64,000 nucleotides of DNA from Faecalibacter rhinopitheci (GCF_015234135.1 NZ_JADGIK010000007.1:1-64000); one strand, 5' to 3'; positions 8,724-17,963 are shown, counted from the stretch's first letter. Translations and numbers: made by a program. The notes: a model not told the origin generated them from the sequence alone.

Positions 8724-9806
8724 TTAAGGTAAAAATGAATCGTAAATTAATTGAAGTATATTTTCTCTTACTTTTTTTGAGGAAAGTAAATTATTGTCTT
8801 CACTTATATTAACCCGATTACTTAAAAATATATAGACCAAGTCATATTTTGGATCAGCCCAAACCATTGTTCCAGTAAAACCATAATGACCAAACGCATC
8901 GTTTGATGCACCTTTAATACTCTTTATTAAAGATTTATCGAACCCTGCACCTCGATTTGAATTAGGATATTGCTTTGCAGTAAATTGGTCAATAATTTCA
9001 GATTTAATAAATTGTTGACCACCATAAAAACCTTTATTCAGATACATCTGCATTAGTTTAGCTAGATCTATTGCATTAGAAAACACACCTGCATGACCGG
9101 CTATCCCGCCCATCATAGCTGCACCTTGATCATGCACATATCCGTGTATCAACTGATTACGGTAAGTCTTATCATAAGCTGTAGGAACAATTACTTCTAA
9201 ATCAAACTTATCTTTTGGATTATACATCGTATGATACATCCCTAATGGCTGATAGAATTTTTCTTGCAAAAGTTCTTGATAGGATTTTTTATAATCGTTC
9301 TCTATTCTCTTTTGAAAAATATAAAATCCTAAGTCAGAATATTCATATACTTTTTTTCCTATTGGAGATTTAGCAATATCCTCATAAATAGAATCTTTTA
9401 TCGAATTAATTATAAATATATTATCAGTAACTTTAATTGTATGTTCCTCATCTTGTCTACGTGAATAAAAATCTAAATATAAACGTGCATTTTTTACGTT
9501 GACTGTTTCTTTATAAAATCCTATCCATGGAGCTAATCCTGCTTGATGTGCTAAAACTTCTTTTACTTTTAAACCATTTTTATTGGTTGTTTTTAAGTCT
9601 GAATCAAGTTCACCAAGCGTTTGTTCAAATGTTATTTTACCCGCTTCAAATTCCTTCATAATCAAAGGAACAGAAGCTACTACCTTTGTTACAGATGCAA
9701 CATCATAAAGATGATCCCAATTTAACTTCTGTCTTTTATGTATATCTTGTGTACCAAAAACTTTATCATAAATCACTTTACCCTTTTTTGCAACAATAAT
9801 TTGCAT
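8724..9806 (-). CDS. Serine hydrolase (beta-lactamase fold), detached C-terminal half of a GH3 fusion
   Basis: 360 aa of class C beta-lactamase/transpeptidase-like fold. The nucleophile motif SVTK lies near residue 40 and the second motif YSDLGF in the middle. The ATG used here starts inside the domain. The frame stays open upstream to the A10 run at 9864-9873, reading KLNKIDVLAQEAISKNYTPG, which supplies the missing beginning of the domain. One extra base there would join it to the GH3 gene as a 960-aa protein. Likely periplasmic, acting on peptidoglycan fragments or peptides. It probably depends on the GH3 signal peptide, so as a separate protein it may not be exported. Confidence 0.8.
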   Translation of the reverse strand: MQIIVAKKGKVIYDKVFGTQDIHKRQKLNWDHLYDVASVTKVVASVPLIMKEFEAGKITFEQTLGELDSDLKTTNKNGLKVKEVLAHQAGLAPWIGFYKETVNVKNARLYLDFYSRRQDEEHTIKVTDNIFIINSIKDSIYEDIAKSPIGKKVYEYSDLGFYIFQKRIENDYKKSYQELLQEKFYQPLGMYHTMYNPKDKFDLEVIVPTAYDKTYRNQLIHGYVHDQGAAMMGGIAGHAGVFSNAIDLAKLMQMYLNKGFYGGQQFIKSEIIDQFTAKQYPNSNRGAGFDKSLIKSIKGASNDAFGHYGFTGTMVWADPKYDLVYIFLSNRVNISEDNNLLSSKKVRENILQLIYDSFLP

Positions 9807-9859
9807 TCCCGGTGTGTAATTTTTTGAAATGGCTTCTTGGGCTAAAACATCTATCTTAT

Positions 9860-11605
9860 TTAGTTTTTTTTTTCAACGCCAACGTTAGCTGGTTCATCAA
9901 ATCCTAATCGTTGAATTTCTTTGGTTTGAATTTTATCTCCAAAATGAAAACTATCATTTACAGTAACTGGTAATTTTCCCTTAGCTGGTAAAGCTCCAAA
10001 AATAATTTGAGGACTAATTTGTTTGGTTTGAGTTGTATTTTGATAATTAATGATTACTCCATCAATTGTAGTTAAATCTAAATCTTTTAAACCATAAGGA
10101 CTTGTAAATAAAGACAAAATAGATTTTTTGTCTGCTGGTGTTGCTTTTAAAATTGCTTTAGAAGTTGATGATAATTTATACGATTTATAAACAGTTTCAT
10201 TCGACAAGAAAGCACCATAAATAATGTATTCATATTCATTTAATTTATTAATTTGATTGGCATTGTCAATCTTAACTAATTTAACATCTGCATACTTTTT
10301 TAGATGTTCATAGAATAAAGAATAATCTGTCTGTTCTAATGGTACAAAAGCAATTTTTGCAGTAAGATCCTTTATTGGTAAAATAGCATTTTCATTTTTA
10401 ACAATTGTAGTGGCTTCCTCAAATATTTTATAAGTTAAGGCTTCATTTTCTTCTGAATTTAAGTCATTCATTAAATTGGTTGTATCAAGTGATTTAAACT
10501 CATTTAATCCCACTAAATATTTAGCCATCAATATTTTTTTAACACTTTCGCTTAATCGGTCTTCTGTAATTTCACCTTTCTCTAAAGCAGTAATTATTTT
10601 TTGTTTACCTATTTTTACACCTTGAGAAAAGAGAAGAATATCATTCCCTGCTAAAAATGCACGGTAATCCACTTCTCCTGGAGCATACAATTTAGCAACT
10701 CCATCCATATTTAAAGCATCAGTGATGATAATACCTTTAAAGCCTAAATCATTCTTTAGATAATCCGTTACAATTTTTTTAGATAATGTAGATGGAATTT
10801 TTGGATCTGGTTCTAATGCTGGAACATTAAGATGAGCCACCATAATAGCTTGAACACCTTCATTTATTAATTGGCGAAATGGAGCAACATGGAATTTTTC
10901 TAAATCAGCTTTATTTGCAGATATTAATGGTAAAGTTTTATGAGAATCCTGATCTGTATCTCCATGACCCGGAAAGTGTTTAGCCGATGCAAGAACTTTC
11001 ATGGATTGTTGACCTTTCATAAAAGCAGTTCCTTTTTTTGCTACATTCATAGGATCAGATCCATAAGAACGATTCCCTATTATTGGGTTATTAGGATTTA
11101 CATTTACGTCTATTGAAGGCGCAAAATTGAAATGAATTCCCATACGATTTGCTTGTTGACCAACTTGTTGACCTTTTTTGAAAACTAAATCTTCACCTTC
11201 TAACGCTCCTATAGTCATATTCCACGGAAAACGCTCTACTCCTTTTAATCGCATTGCTAATCCCCATTCGCCATCAATCCCTATCATTAAAGGAATTTTA
11301 GATGCCGATTGATAACGATTTGTTAAATCAATTTGTTTCTCAGCTATATCTTGCATAAAAATTAAACCTCCGATTTTTTCTTCTTGAATTAATTTTAAGA
11401 TTTCATTTTCATGTGCTATATCTCTATTTGAATATGCTGCAACAATAAATAATTGCCCTACTTTTTCATCTAAAGACATCAAATTATATTGTTCATCGAC
11501 CCATTTTAATTGAGCAGAATCTACATATAGTGGTGAATTATCTTGTGCATTTACAGTATATGATAAGGTAATTGAGCAAAAAATAGCTGTTAAAAAAAGT
11601 TTCAT
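9860..11605 (-). CDS. GH3 beta-N-acetylglucosaminidase (NagZ-like), N-terminal half of a split fusion
   Basis: 581 aa with a signal peptide ending near the VNAQ at residues 18-21, so it is exported. It contains the NagZ-type motif KHFPGHGDTDQDSH and the nucleophile region IITDALNMDGV, followed by a GH3 C-terminal domain. It should release N-acetylglucosamine from peptidoglycan fragments. It stops at 9860 directly after a run of ten A in the coding strand. In relatives this domain is commonly continuous with a serine-hydrolase domain, which here lies immediately downstream in another frame. Either a true frameshift, a slippage site, or a sequencing error. Confidence 0.9.
   Translation of the reverse strand: MKLFLTAIFCSITLSYTVNAQDNSPLYVDSAQLKWVDEQYNLMSLDEKVGQLFIVAAYSNRDIAHENEILKLIQEEKIGGLIFMQDIAEKQIDLTNRYQSASKIPLMIGIDGEWGLAMRLKGVERFPWNMTIGALEGEDLVFKKGQQVGQQANRMGIHFNFAPSIDVNVNPNNPIIGNRSYGSDPMNVAKKGTAFMKGQQSMKVLASAKHFPGHGDTDQDSHKTLPLISANKADLEKFHVAPFRQLINEGVQAIMVAHLNVPALEPDPKIPSTLSKKIVTDYLKNDLGFKGIIITDALNMDGVAKLYAPGEVDYRAFLAGNDILLFSQGVKIGKQKIITALEKGEITEDRLSESVKKILMAKYLVGLNEFKSLDTTNLMNDLNSEENEALTYKIFEEATTIVKNENAILPIKDLTAKIAFVPLEQTDYSLFYEHLKKYADVKLVKIDNANQINKLNEYEYIIYGAFLSNETVYKSYKLSSTSKAILKATPADKKSILSLFTSPYGLKDLDLTTIDGVIINYQNTTQTKQISPQIIFGALPAKGKLPVTVNDSFHFGDKIQTKEIQRLGFDEPANVGVEKKN
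9864..9873 (-). other. A10 homopolymer at the GH3 / serine-hydrolase junction (frameshift site)
   Basis: Ten consecutive T on the plus strand, ten A in the coding sense. In the annotated frame it reads E-K-K-N-stop. With eleven A, or a -1 shift, it reads on as E-K-K-K-L-N-K-I-D into the downstream hydrolase without interruption. Confidence 0.85.
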
Positions 11606-11708
11606 TAATGTTTATTTAATTTTATAATTAAATGAGTGAAGAAATAATTTATCTTTACTAACTTATTAAGTCAAATTTAGATAAAAAATCAATTAAAAAG
11701 TTATAAAT

Positions 11709-12779
11709 ATGTCTTTATTAGCTGTCGTACAAGATAACATGCTGAATCATCCTGGACTAATTGCCATTTTTGGTATTGCAGTTGTTATCATGCTTCTATT
11801 AGATTTAGGAGTATTTAATAAAAATGCTCATATTGTTTCAAATAAAGAAGCATTAACATGGAGTATCGTTTGGATTTCCTTATCCATGCTTTTTAGTGGA
11901 GTTATATACTTCGTATTTAAAACGGATGACGGTCATGCTTTTGCGATGGAGAAATTCTCACAATATCAAGCTGCATATTGGATAGAAAAAGCTCTATCGG
12001 TAGATAATTTATTTGTTTTTATCCTAGTTTTTGGATTTTTTAAAATTCCAAAAGAATACCAACATAAGATATTATTTTGGGGTATTTTAGGAGCTTTACT
12101 ATTTAGAGCAATTTTCATTTTTGCAGGTGTAGAATTAATTAAACTTACATATCTACCAGAATTTTCAATTGGAGACTTTAAATTTGTTTTAGACAGTGAA
12201 GCAGCGCACGCTAATTTAGCTTTAAAAGAATTTTATAGACCTAATATAATACTTACCTTATTCGGATTTTTTCTAATTATTGCTGGTATCAAATCTTGGT
12301 CTTCTAGCAACGACGAAGATGATGATTTATCTAAAAACATTGGAGTAAGAATCGTTCATAAATTTTTTAAAGTTTCACCTTCCTTTGATGGAGATAAATT
12401 TTTCACTGTAAAAAATGGCGTAAAAATGGTTACACCATTGTTTGTTGCATTAGCCGTTATAGAGGTTACAGATTTAGTATTTGCTGTAGATAGTATTCCA
12501 GCCATATTTGCTATTGCTCCTAATGATCCTTTTATATTATATTCATCTAATATATTCGCTATTTTAGGACTTCGATCATTGTATTTTCTTTTAGCAAATT
12601 CTATGGATAAATTCGGGAAACTACATTATGGTTTGGCTATTATCTTAACCTTTATTGGTATAAAAATGATTATAATGCCTTTTTATCATTTTGATTCTAC
12701 TGTTTCTTTAGCAGTTATTGGAGGTGTTTTATTAACGACTATTATTTGGTCTTTAATTTCCAATAAAAAAACAGCTTAA
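11709..12779 (+). CDS. TerC-family integral membrane protein
   Basis: 356 aa with about eight or nine hydrophobic segments. The conserved acidic motifs of the TerC/Alx family are present: EKALSVDNLFVF near residue 92 and EVTDLVFAVDSIPA near residue 253. These are thought to form a metal (Mn2+) site, and family members are linked to tellurite resistance or metal export at translocation. Inner membrane. Single gene with its own terminator. Substrate not determined from sequence. Confidence 0.9.
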   Translation: MSLLAVVQDNMLNHPGLIAIFGIAVVIMLLLDLGVFNKNAHIVSNKEALTWSIVWISLSMLFSGVIYFVFKTDDGHAFAMEKFSQYQAAYWIEKALSVDNLFVFILVFGFFKIPKEYQHKILFWGILGALLFRAIFIFAGVELIKLTYLPEFSIGDFKFVLDSEAAHANLALKEFYRPNIILTLFGFFLIIAGIKSWSSSNDEDDDLSKNIGVRIVHKFFKVSPSFDGDKFFTVKNGVKMVTPLFVALAVIEVTDLVFAVDSIPAIFAIAPNDPFILYSSNIFAILGLRSLYFLLANSMDKFGKLHYGLAIILTFIGIKMIIMPFYHFDSTVSLAVIGGVLLTTIIWSLISNKKTA

Positions 12780-12800
12780 AATTTTATAACATATAAATAA

Positions 12801-12833
12801 AAAGAGCATCTAATATATTAGATGCTCTTTTTA
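12801..12833. terminator. Bidirectional terminator after terC
   Basis: Stem AAAGAGCATCTAA / TTAGATGCTCTTT around TATA, with flanking A and T runs. It sits between the convergent TerC and barrel genes. Confidence 0.9.
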
Positions 12834-12848
12834 ATATAAAACAAAGTA

Positions 12849-13448
12849 TTAATTAAAATAGTATGTTATACCTAACGAGATTAGAGAAGTTCTATTTATA
12901 TCATTATCCCATTTTAAGTAATCATATGTATCCACTAAACCTATACCGTATCTAAGATTAACTTCGTATTTACGCTGTAATGAGTATCCTACTCCTAAAT
13001 TAAAAGCTAAATCAAAGGATTTTAATACATTATTAGTAGCATCTGGTCCGAGAGGATCAATATTATCTGCAATTTTAAAACCAAGTTGTGGACCTCCTTC
13101 AAGAAAGAAATCACTTCCACTGTCATCAAAATAATATTTATACATAATAGGAATATTTATATAATCCACAAAAGCTTTGAATTTATTCCCTGATCTATCT
13201 ACAGTAAATTCACCTTGATTAGTATAAAGCACCTCTGCCTGTAAATAATGTTCTTCTGAACGAGAAGATAATTGATATTTTGCTATAAATCCTGCTAGCA
13301 AACCAACTCTTTCCTTAGAAATACCATGTACTATGGTGGTATTACTTATCCCTACACCGGCTTTTACACCGTATTGGAATTGACCAAAAGAAAAGGATGA
13401 TATCCCTAATATAAACAAGGGAACGATTTTAGTTTTAAAAATATTCAT
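12849..13448 (-). CDS. PorT-like outer-membrane beta-barrel protein (copy 1)
   Basis: 199 aa starting MNIFKTKIVPLFILG with a cleavable signal peptide ending in FSFGQ. Alternating aromatic strands follow (FVDYINIPIMYKYYF, FFLEGGPQLGFK, ending in ITYYFN), typical of an 8-stranded outer-membrane barrel of the PorT/OMP_b-brl_2 type. I chose the inner ATG at 13448; the upstream TTG would put hydrophilic residues before the signal. It is a paralogue of the gene at 14145-14774. Function unknown. Confidence 0.85.
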   Translation of the reverse strand: MNIFKTKIVPLFILGISSFSFGQFQYGVKAGVGISNTTIVHGISKERVGLLAGFIAKYQLSSRSEEHYLQAEVLYTNQGEFTVDRSGNKFKAFVDYINIPIMYKYYFDDSGSDFFLEGGPQLGFKIADNIDPLGPDATNNVLKSFDLAFNLGVGYSLQRKYEVNLRYGIGLVDTYDYLKWDNDINRTSLISLGITYYFN

Positions 13449-13501
13449 AAGGTTGATTATGTGTGACTTATGTAAATTTAACAAATAAAATCGATAAAAA
13501 A

Positions 13502-13530
13502 AGACCTTATTGAATAAGGTCTTTTTTTTA
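13502..13530 (-). terminator. Terminator after the DUF4136 gene
   Basis: AGACCTTATT/AATAAGGTCT hairpin with A7 and T8 flanks, 19 bp beyond the stop of the DUF4136 gene. Confidence 0.88.
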
Positions 13531-13548
13531 TAATTATTTAATTATTTA

Positions 13549-14061
13549 TTACTTGTTTAATGGCGGAAATTTAGTAAGAACTTCATTTATTGCCTGTGGA
13601 ATTTTTTCAGACTTAGCTGCTATGTTATCTACATTTAATCCTGAGCCTATACCCTGCCAAACTAGGATATTTTTTTTATCATCTATTATATCAATAATAA
13701 TTTTACCCGATGTATATTCAGAAACATTTGCATAAGAATTACCCCAATACCCGTAGTAGCCATAGTTATTATTTACATAAAGTTCTTGTGAAGAACTAGC
13801 CAAAATATTTACAACTAAATCTGCATTTGATGTAACTTTCGTAAAGCCTTTGGCAGCCATTTCTGCATCTATAGCCGCTACAATTCTTCTTTTATCTAAA
13901 TCATTAATTTTCAACTTTGTAATCCCTTTTTCATGAAATGCATATGTTTTGTATGATGAAAAATTAGCTGATTTATCGTAATCTGTAGTTACACTAACTG
14001 TATTACAGCTCGATAGAATAAAAACGCATAATAAAGCACAAAGTAGTGATAAGTTTTTCAT
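13549..14061 (-). CDS. DUF4136 lipoprotein
   Basis: 170 aa with signal peptide and lipobox (LSSC, Cys19). The mature part opens VTTDYDKSANFSSYKTYAF, the usual start of DUF4136 domains. It continues with ITKLKINDLDKRRIVAAID and a Tyr/Gly-rich stretch before the final strand. These are small Bacteroidota surface or periplasmic lipoproteins of unknown role. It lies between the two paralogous barrel genes, each with its own terminator. Confidence 0.88.
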   Translation of the reverse strand: MKNLSLLCALLCVFILSSCNTVSVTTDYDKSANFSSYKTYAFHEKGITKLKINDLDKRRIVAAIDAEMAAKGFTKVTSNADLVVNILASSSQELYVNNNYGYYGYWGNSYANVSEYTSGKIIIDIIDDKKNILVWQGIGSGLNVDNIAAKSEKIPQAINEVLTKFPPLNK

Positions 14062-14112
14062 AATATGATTTTTGTAATTATATTAAATTTAAGGTGGATT
14101 TTTGAATAAAAA

Positions 14113-14138
14113 AAACCTGATTTAAAAAATCAGGTTTT
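14113..14138 (-). terminator. Terminator after the second beta-barrel gene
   Basis: AAACCTGATTT/AAATCAGGTTT hairpin, with eight T following in the minus-strand direction. Confidence 0.88.
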
Positions 14139-14144
14139 AATATT

Positions 14145-14774
14145 TTAATAATATGTGTTAAAGAAATAGATCATCGAAAATGATAAGAATGAAGACCTGT
14201 TATGCTTGTTATCCTTATACTTATAATCAAAAGTATCCATTAAACCTAAACTATATCTAAGATTCAACTCAAATTTTCTTTGGAATGAATATCCTATACC
14301 TCCATTAAATGCTACATCGAATTTATTCAGAATGTTATTATCCGATCCAAAGTGTGGCTTGCTAGGATCATGAGATTTATAAGGTTCTAGATTCGTATTT
14401 ATTGCATAGGAAAATTGAGGACCTGCTTCTACAAAGAAATCTGCATCACTATCTGTCAAATAATATTTATACATTACTGGCAAAGTTAAGTAGTCTACAT
14501 ATTGCTCATATTTCCCATTTTTTTCACCTTGCGCACTATACACTAATTCTGCTTGAATGTAATTCTTAAATGTTCTATATGAAGAATATTCCAATTGAAA
14601 TCTAGCGACAAGCCCAGCTTGTATTCCAATTCTAGCTTTAGAATCTGGGAATATATTTTTCATATTAGACATTCCTGCACCTAGTTTACCTCCAAAATCT
14701 ACTTGTGCTGATAATGGTAGAGTAAAAAATAATCCAGCAGCAATGAGTAAAAACTTCATTCTTAGTGTTTTCAT
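14145..14774 (-). CDS. PorT-like outer-membrane beta-barrel protein (copy 2)
   Basis: 209 aa with signal peptide (cleavage after LPLSA). It shares strand motifs with the 12849-13448 protein, e.g. VDYLTLPVMYKYYLTDSDAD against VDYINIPIMYKYYFDDSGSD, FFVEAGPQ, and a terminal SMIYFFN region. The two are tandem paralogues separated by a DUF4136 lipoprotein. An outer-membrane location is inferred; no specific function recognised. Two ATGs (14774 and 14759) are possible starts. Confidence 0.85.
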   Translation of the reverse strand: MKTLRMKFLLIAAGLFFTLPLSAQVDFGGKLGAGMSNMKNIFPDSKARIGIQAGLVARFQLEYSSYRTFKNYIQAELVYSAQGEKNGKYEQYVDYLTLPVMYKYYLTDSDADFFVEAGPQFSYAINTNLEPYKSHDPSKPHFGSDNNILNKFDVAFNGGIGYSFQRKFELNLRYSLGLMDTFDYKYKDNKHNRSSFLSFSMIYFFNTYY

Positions 14775-14813
14775 GTGTTTATTTTAGCGTTTTAATAGTT
14801 GTTAGTTAAGAAA

Positions 14814-16148
14814 TTATATAGTTAAAGCAGTTGGAACTTTTATTTCTACATTTCCATTATGGTTTATTTTAATTAATTCAATAATCTGTGTTTGGTTTAC
14901 TAATTCTTCATCAAAATCTGTTTGTACTTTTACATAATTCTCCGTAAATCCAAACATTTTTCCATCTTTATTATCGTGTTCCCATAATACTTTTTGAGTA
15001 GTACCTAATTGAGTTTGATAAAAAGCTTGTCGTTTTTTCTCTGAAAGAATACGCAACATTTTATTTCTTCGCTTACGCTCAGCTATATCTACAACTCCAT
15101 CAAATTCTATAGCCTCTGTATTGTCACGCTCAGAATATGTAAATACATGTAAATAACTAATTGGTAATTCATTTAAAAAATTGTAAGTTTCAAGAAATAA
15201 CTCTTCAGTTTCTCCAGGAAATCCAACAATTACATCAACACCAATACAAGCATTTGGCAAGACTTCTCTAATTTTATTCACACGATCTAAATAAAGACCA
15301 GATAAATATCTGCGCTTCATTTTCTTTAAAATCTCATCACTTCCTGATTGTAAAGGAATATGAAAGTGTGGTACAAAACGCTGAGATTTAGAAACAAAAT
15401 CTATCGTTTCATTTTTCAATAAATTAGGTTCTATTGAAGAGATACGAATACGATCTATATCTTCAACTTTATCTAATTCTTGGACTAATTCAAGAAAAGT
15501 ATGTTCGTGTTTTTTATTTCCAAACTCACCTTTTCCATAATCTCCAATATTAACTCCAGTTAAGACAATTTCTTTAATTCCTTTATTGGCAATTTCCTTT
15601 GCATTATCTAATACATTTTGCATCGTATCAGATCTAGAAATACCACGTGCTAATGGAATAGTACAATATGTACATTTATAATCACATCCATCTTGGACTT
15701 TTAGAAATGCTCGTGTACGATCCCCAATAGAGTACGATCCCACATAAAAATCTGCATCCTCTATTTCACAAGAATGTATAATTGTATCTTCTGTTTTATT
15801 TAGATTTTCAAGATATTGAGCAACATTGAATTTTTCAGCAGCTCCAAGCACTAAATCAACTCCTTCAATAGAAGCAATTTCTTCAGGTTTTAACTGGGCA
15901 TAACAACCAACTACAACAACAAATCCATTTGAATTAGCCTTTAAAGCGTTTTTCACAATCGTTCTACATTCTCTATCTGCATTTGCGGTTACCGAACATG
16001 TGTTAATTACATATACATCAGCCTTTTCCGTAAATTCAACCTTGTGATAACCATGATCTTTTAAATTTCGAGCAATGGTAGATGTTTCAGAAAAATTTAA
16101 TTTACATCCTAATGTATGAAATGCAACTGTTTTTGTTAGATTAATCAT
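14814..16148 (-). CDS. mtaB: tRNA t6A37 methylthiotransferase
   Basis: Radical-SAM enzyme that methylthiolates N6-threonylcarbamoyladenosine at tRNA position 37. Order of domains: UPF0004 cluster domain beginning TVAFHTLGCKLNFSET, radical SAM motif CDYKCTYCTIPLARG, and C-terminal TRAM-like region. The HTLGCK N-terminus fits MtaB rather than MiaB. I chose the ATG at 16148 (MINLTKTV). TAAATTTG on the minus strand (16161-16154) could be a -7 box only five bases upstream, which would make the transcript nearly leaderless. Divergent from the binding-protein gene. Confidence 0.92.
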   Translation of the reverse strand: MINLTKTVAFHTLGCKLNFSETSTIARNLKDHGYHKVEFTEKADVYVINTCSVTANADRECRTIVKNALKANSNGFVVVVGCYAQLKPEEIASIEGVDLVLGAAEKFNVAQYLENLNKTEDTIIHSCEIEDADFYVGSYSIGDRTRAFLKVQDGCDYKCTYCTIPLARGISRSDTMQNVLDNAKEIANKGIKEIVLTGVNIGDYGKGEFGNKKHEHTFLELVQELDKVEDIDRIRISSIEPNLLKNETIDFVSKSQRFVPHFHIPLQSGSDEILKKMKRRYLSGLYLDRVNKIREVLPNACIGVDVIVGFPGETEELFLETYNFLNELPISYLHVFTYSERDNTEAIEFDGVVDIAERKRRNKMLRILSEKKRQAFYQTQLGTTQKVLWEHDNKDGKMFGFTENYVKVQTDFDEELVNQTQIIELIKINHNGNVEIKVPTALTI

Positions 16149-16212
16149 AGCTGCAAATTTATACATTTGCAATAAATAATACCTAGTTTTGAACTATAAA
16201 AATTTAACATCA

Positions 16213-17799
16213 ATGATGATTAAACAATTAACTTACATTTTCTTAATTTTCAGCTTATTTAGTTGCTCCAAGAAAAGCGATGTAGATTCAAGTAAAGTTT
16301 TTAAACTTAACCGCTATGATAATATATCATCTCTAGACCCCATAAATGCACGTACGCAAGCTAATACTTGGGCTTGTAATCTAATTTACAATAGCCTGGT
16401 AAAGATAAACAATAAACTTGAAATAGAACCAGATATAGCTAAATCTTGGAATATTTCTGATGATGGCAGAACTTATACTTTTACATTAAACAATAATGTA
16501 TATTTTCATAAACATAAAAATTTTGGCAAAGATTCTACTCGAATTGTTGTGGCTAATGATTTTGTATATTCTTTTAATCGTTTAAAAGATCCAACATTTG
16601 GCGGATCTGGTGGATGGATTATGAATAATATTGAAAATTATACAGCTGTAAATGATACAATATTTGAAATTAAATTGAAAGAAGCATTTCCTCCTTTTTT
16701 AGGATTAATTTCCATGAAATACGCATCAGTAGTTCCACATGAAATGTTTAAAAATGGAAATGATGATTTTCTAAAACAACCTATTGGAACAGGACCTTTC
16801 TATTTCAAAATTTGGGAAGATAATGTAAAATTAGTCTTACGAAAAAATCCTCTATATTTTGAGTATGATGATAAAGGCGAAAGATTACCTTACTTAGAAG
16901 CTGTAAATATTACATTCTTACCAGAAAAAAATTCTGAATTTTTAGAATTGATCAAAGGTAATATAGATATGATGGCTGATTTAGACCCTTCTTATAAAGA
17001 TGAAATTTTAAATCCTTTAGGTGAATTGAATCCTAAATATTCTGAACATATCTCATTAGTAAAGTCACCCTATCTAAGTACAGTTTATTTATGCTTCTAT
17101 CTTGATCATCAAGAATCTATTGATACAAGACTACGAGAAGCACTAAATTATGGAGTGGATAAAGATAAAATCATCAAGTATATGATGAAAGGCTTAGCAT
17201 TTCCTGCAGATGGAGGATTTATCCCAAAAGGTTTACCAGGATATTCAAAAAAATCAGGTTACGAGTATAATCCTGCAAAAGCTAGAGAATTAATCCTTAC
17301 CTATAAAAAACAAAAAGGAAATATAAAACCAATAGAATTAACTACTGTACAAGAATATGTAGACATATGCGAATTTATTTCTGCAGAAATGGCTAAATTA
17401 GGTTTACCAATACAAATCAATGTAGTTCCTGGACCTACGATGAGAGATGGAAAATCAACAGGTAAATTTTCTCTATTTCGCGCCAATTGGGGTGCAGATT
17501 ATCCAGATGCCGAAAATTTCTTATCCTTATATTATTCAAAAAACTTTTCACCAGAGGGTCCTAATTACTCACATTTTAAAAATACTTCGTTTGATCAACT
17601 ATACGAAAAATCATTTTTAATAAATAATTTAGAAGAACGCGCAATAATTTACTCTAAAATGGATTCAATATTAATGAAATCAACACCTATATTGCCCTTA
17701 TTCTATGATCAAACAGCTGTATTTTTGAATAAAAGAGTTAAAAACTTTCAAATGAGTCCTATCAAATTATTGGATTTAACCAGAGTTTCCAAAGAATAA
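16213..17799 (+). CDS. ABC-transporter peptide/oligopeptide-binding lipoprotein (SBP family 5)
   Basis: 528 aa with signal and lipobox (LFSC) followed by a full family-5 solute-binding protein. Marks are DPINARTQANTWACNLIYNS and AKSWNISDDGRTYTFTLN near the N-terminus, the IGTGPFYF element, LREALNYGVDKDKI, and a C-terminal ADYPDAENFL segment. It should capture peptides or similar solutes in the periplasm for an ABC permease. No permease genes are adjacent, which is unusual. I chose the ATG directly before the signal peptide; an upstream TTG (16189) is an alternative. Confidence 0.88.
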   Translation: MMIKQLTYIFLIFSLFSCSKKSDVDSSKVFKLNRYDNISSLDPINARTQANTWACNLIYNSLVKINNKLEIEPDIAKSWNISDDGRTYTFTLNNNVYFHKHKNFGKDSTRIVVANDFVYSFNRLKDPTFGGSGGWIMNNIENYTAVNDTIFEIKLKEAFPPFLGLISMKYASVVPHEMFKNGNDDFLKQPIGTGPFYFKIWEDNVKLVLRKNPLYFEYDDKGERLPYLEAVNITFLPEKNSEFLELIKGNIDMMADLDPSYKDEILNPLGELNPKYSEHISLVKSPYLSTVYLCFYLDHQESIDTRLREALNYGVDKDKIIKYMMKGLAFPADGGFIPKGLPGYSKKSGYEYNPAKARELILTYKKQKGNIKPIELTTVQEYVDICEFISAEMAKLGLPIQINVVPGPTMRDGKSTGKFSLFRANWGADYPDAENFLSLYYSKNFSPEGPNYSHFKNTSFDQLYEKSFLINNLEERAIIYSKMDSILMKSTPILPLFYDQTAVFLNKRVKNFQMSPIKLLDLTRVSKE

Positions 17800-17855
17800 G
17801 TAAAGTAATTATTCTTTGATTTAATTGTAGATAATTTAACAACCTTACTTAATCA

Positions 17856-17901
17856 TTTAAGATATTTTTAAAAAAATGCAATTATTTAAAAATATCTTAA
17901 A
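17856..17901. repeat. Long AT-only inverted repeat in the gap before the glutamate-synthase-like gene
   Basis: A perfect 17-bp inverted repeat, arms 17856-17872 and 17885-17901, with a 12-nt loop. It consists almost wholly of A and T and lacks the GC core and T-tail of a normal terminator. A second 9-bp inverted repeat (CAAAGAATA at 17790, TATTCTTTG at 17810) spans the stop codon of the preceding gene. Confidence 0.7.
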
Positions 17902-17963
17902 AACATCTCTTTCAAACGATTGAAATAATGAAGAAAATTCGTAAAAAAATGTAAAATAGATAA

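Noticed and set aside
11640-11708. Riboswitch (yybP-type manganese) upstream of the TerC gene
   Set aside because: The gap is about 100 bp, strongly AT-rich and lacks the conserved loops of the yybP-ykoY aptamer.
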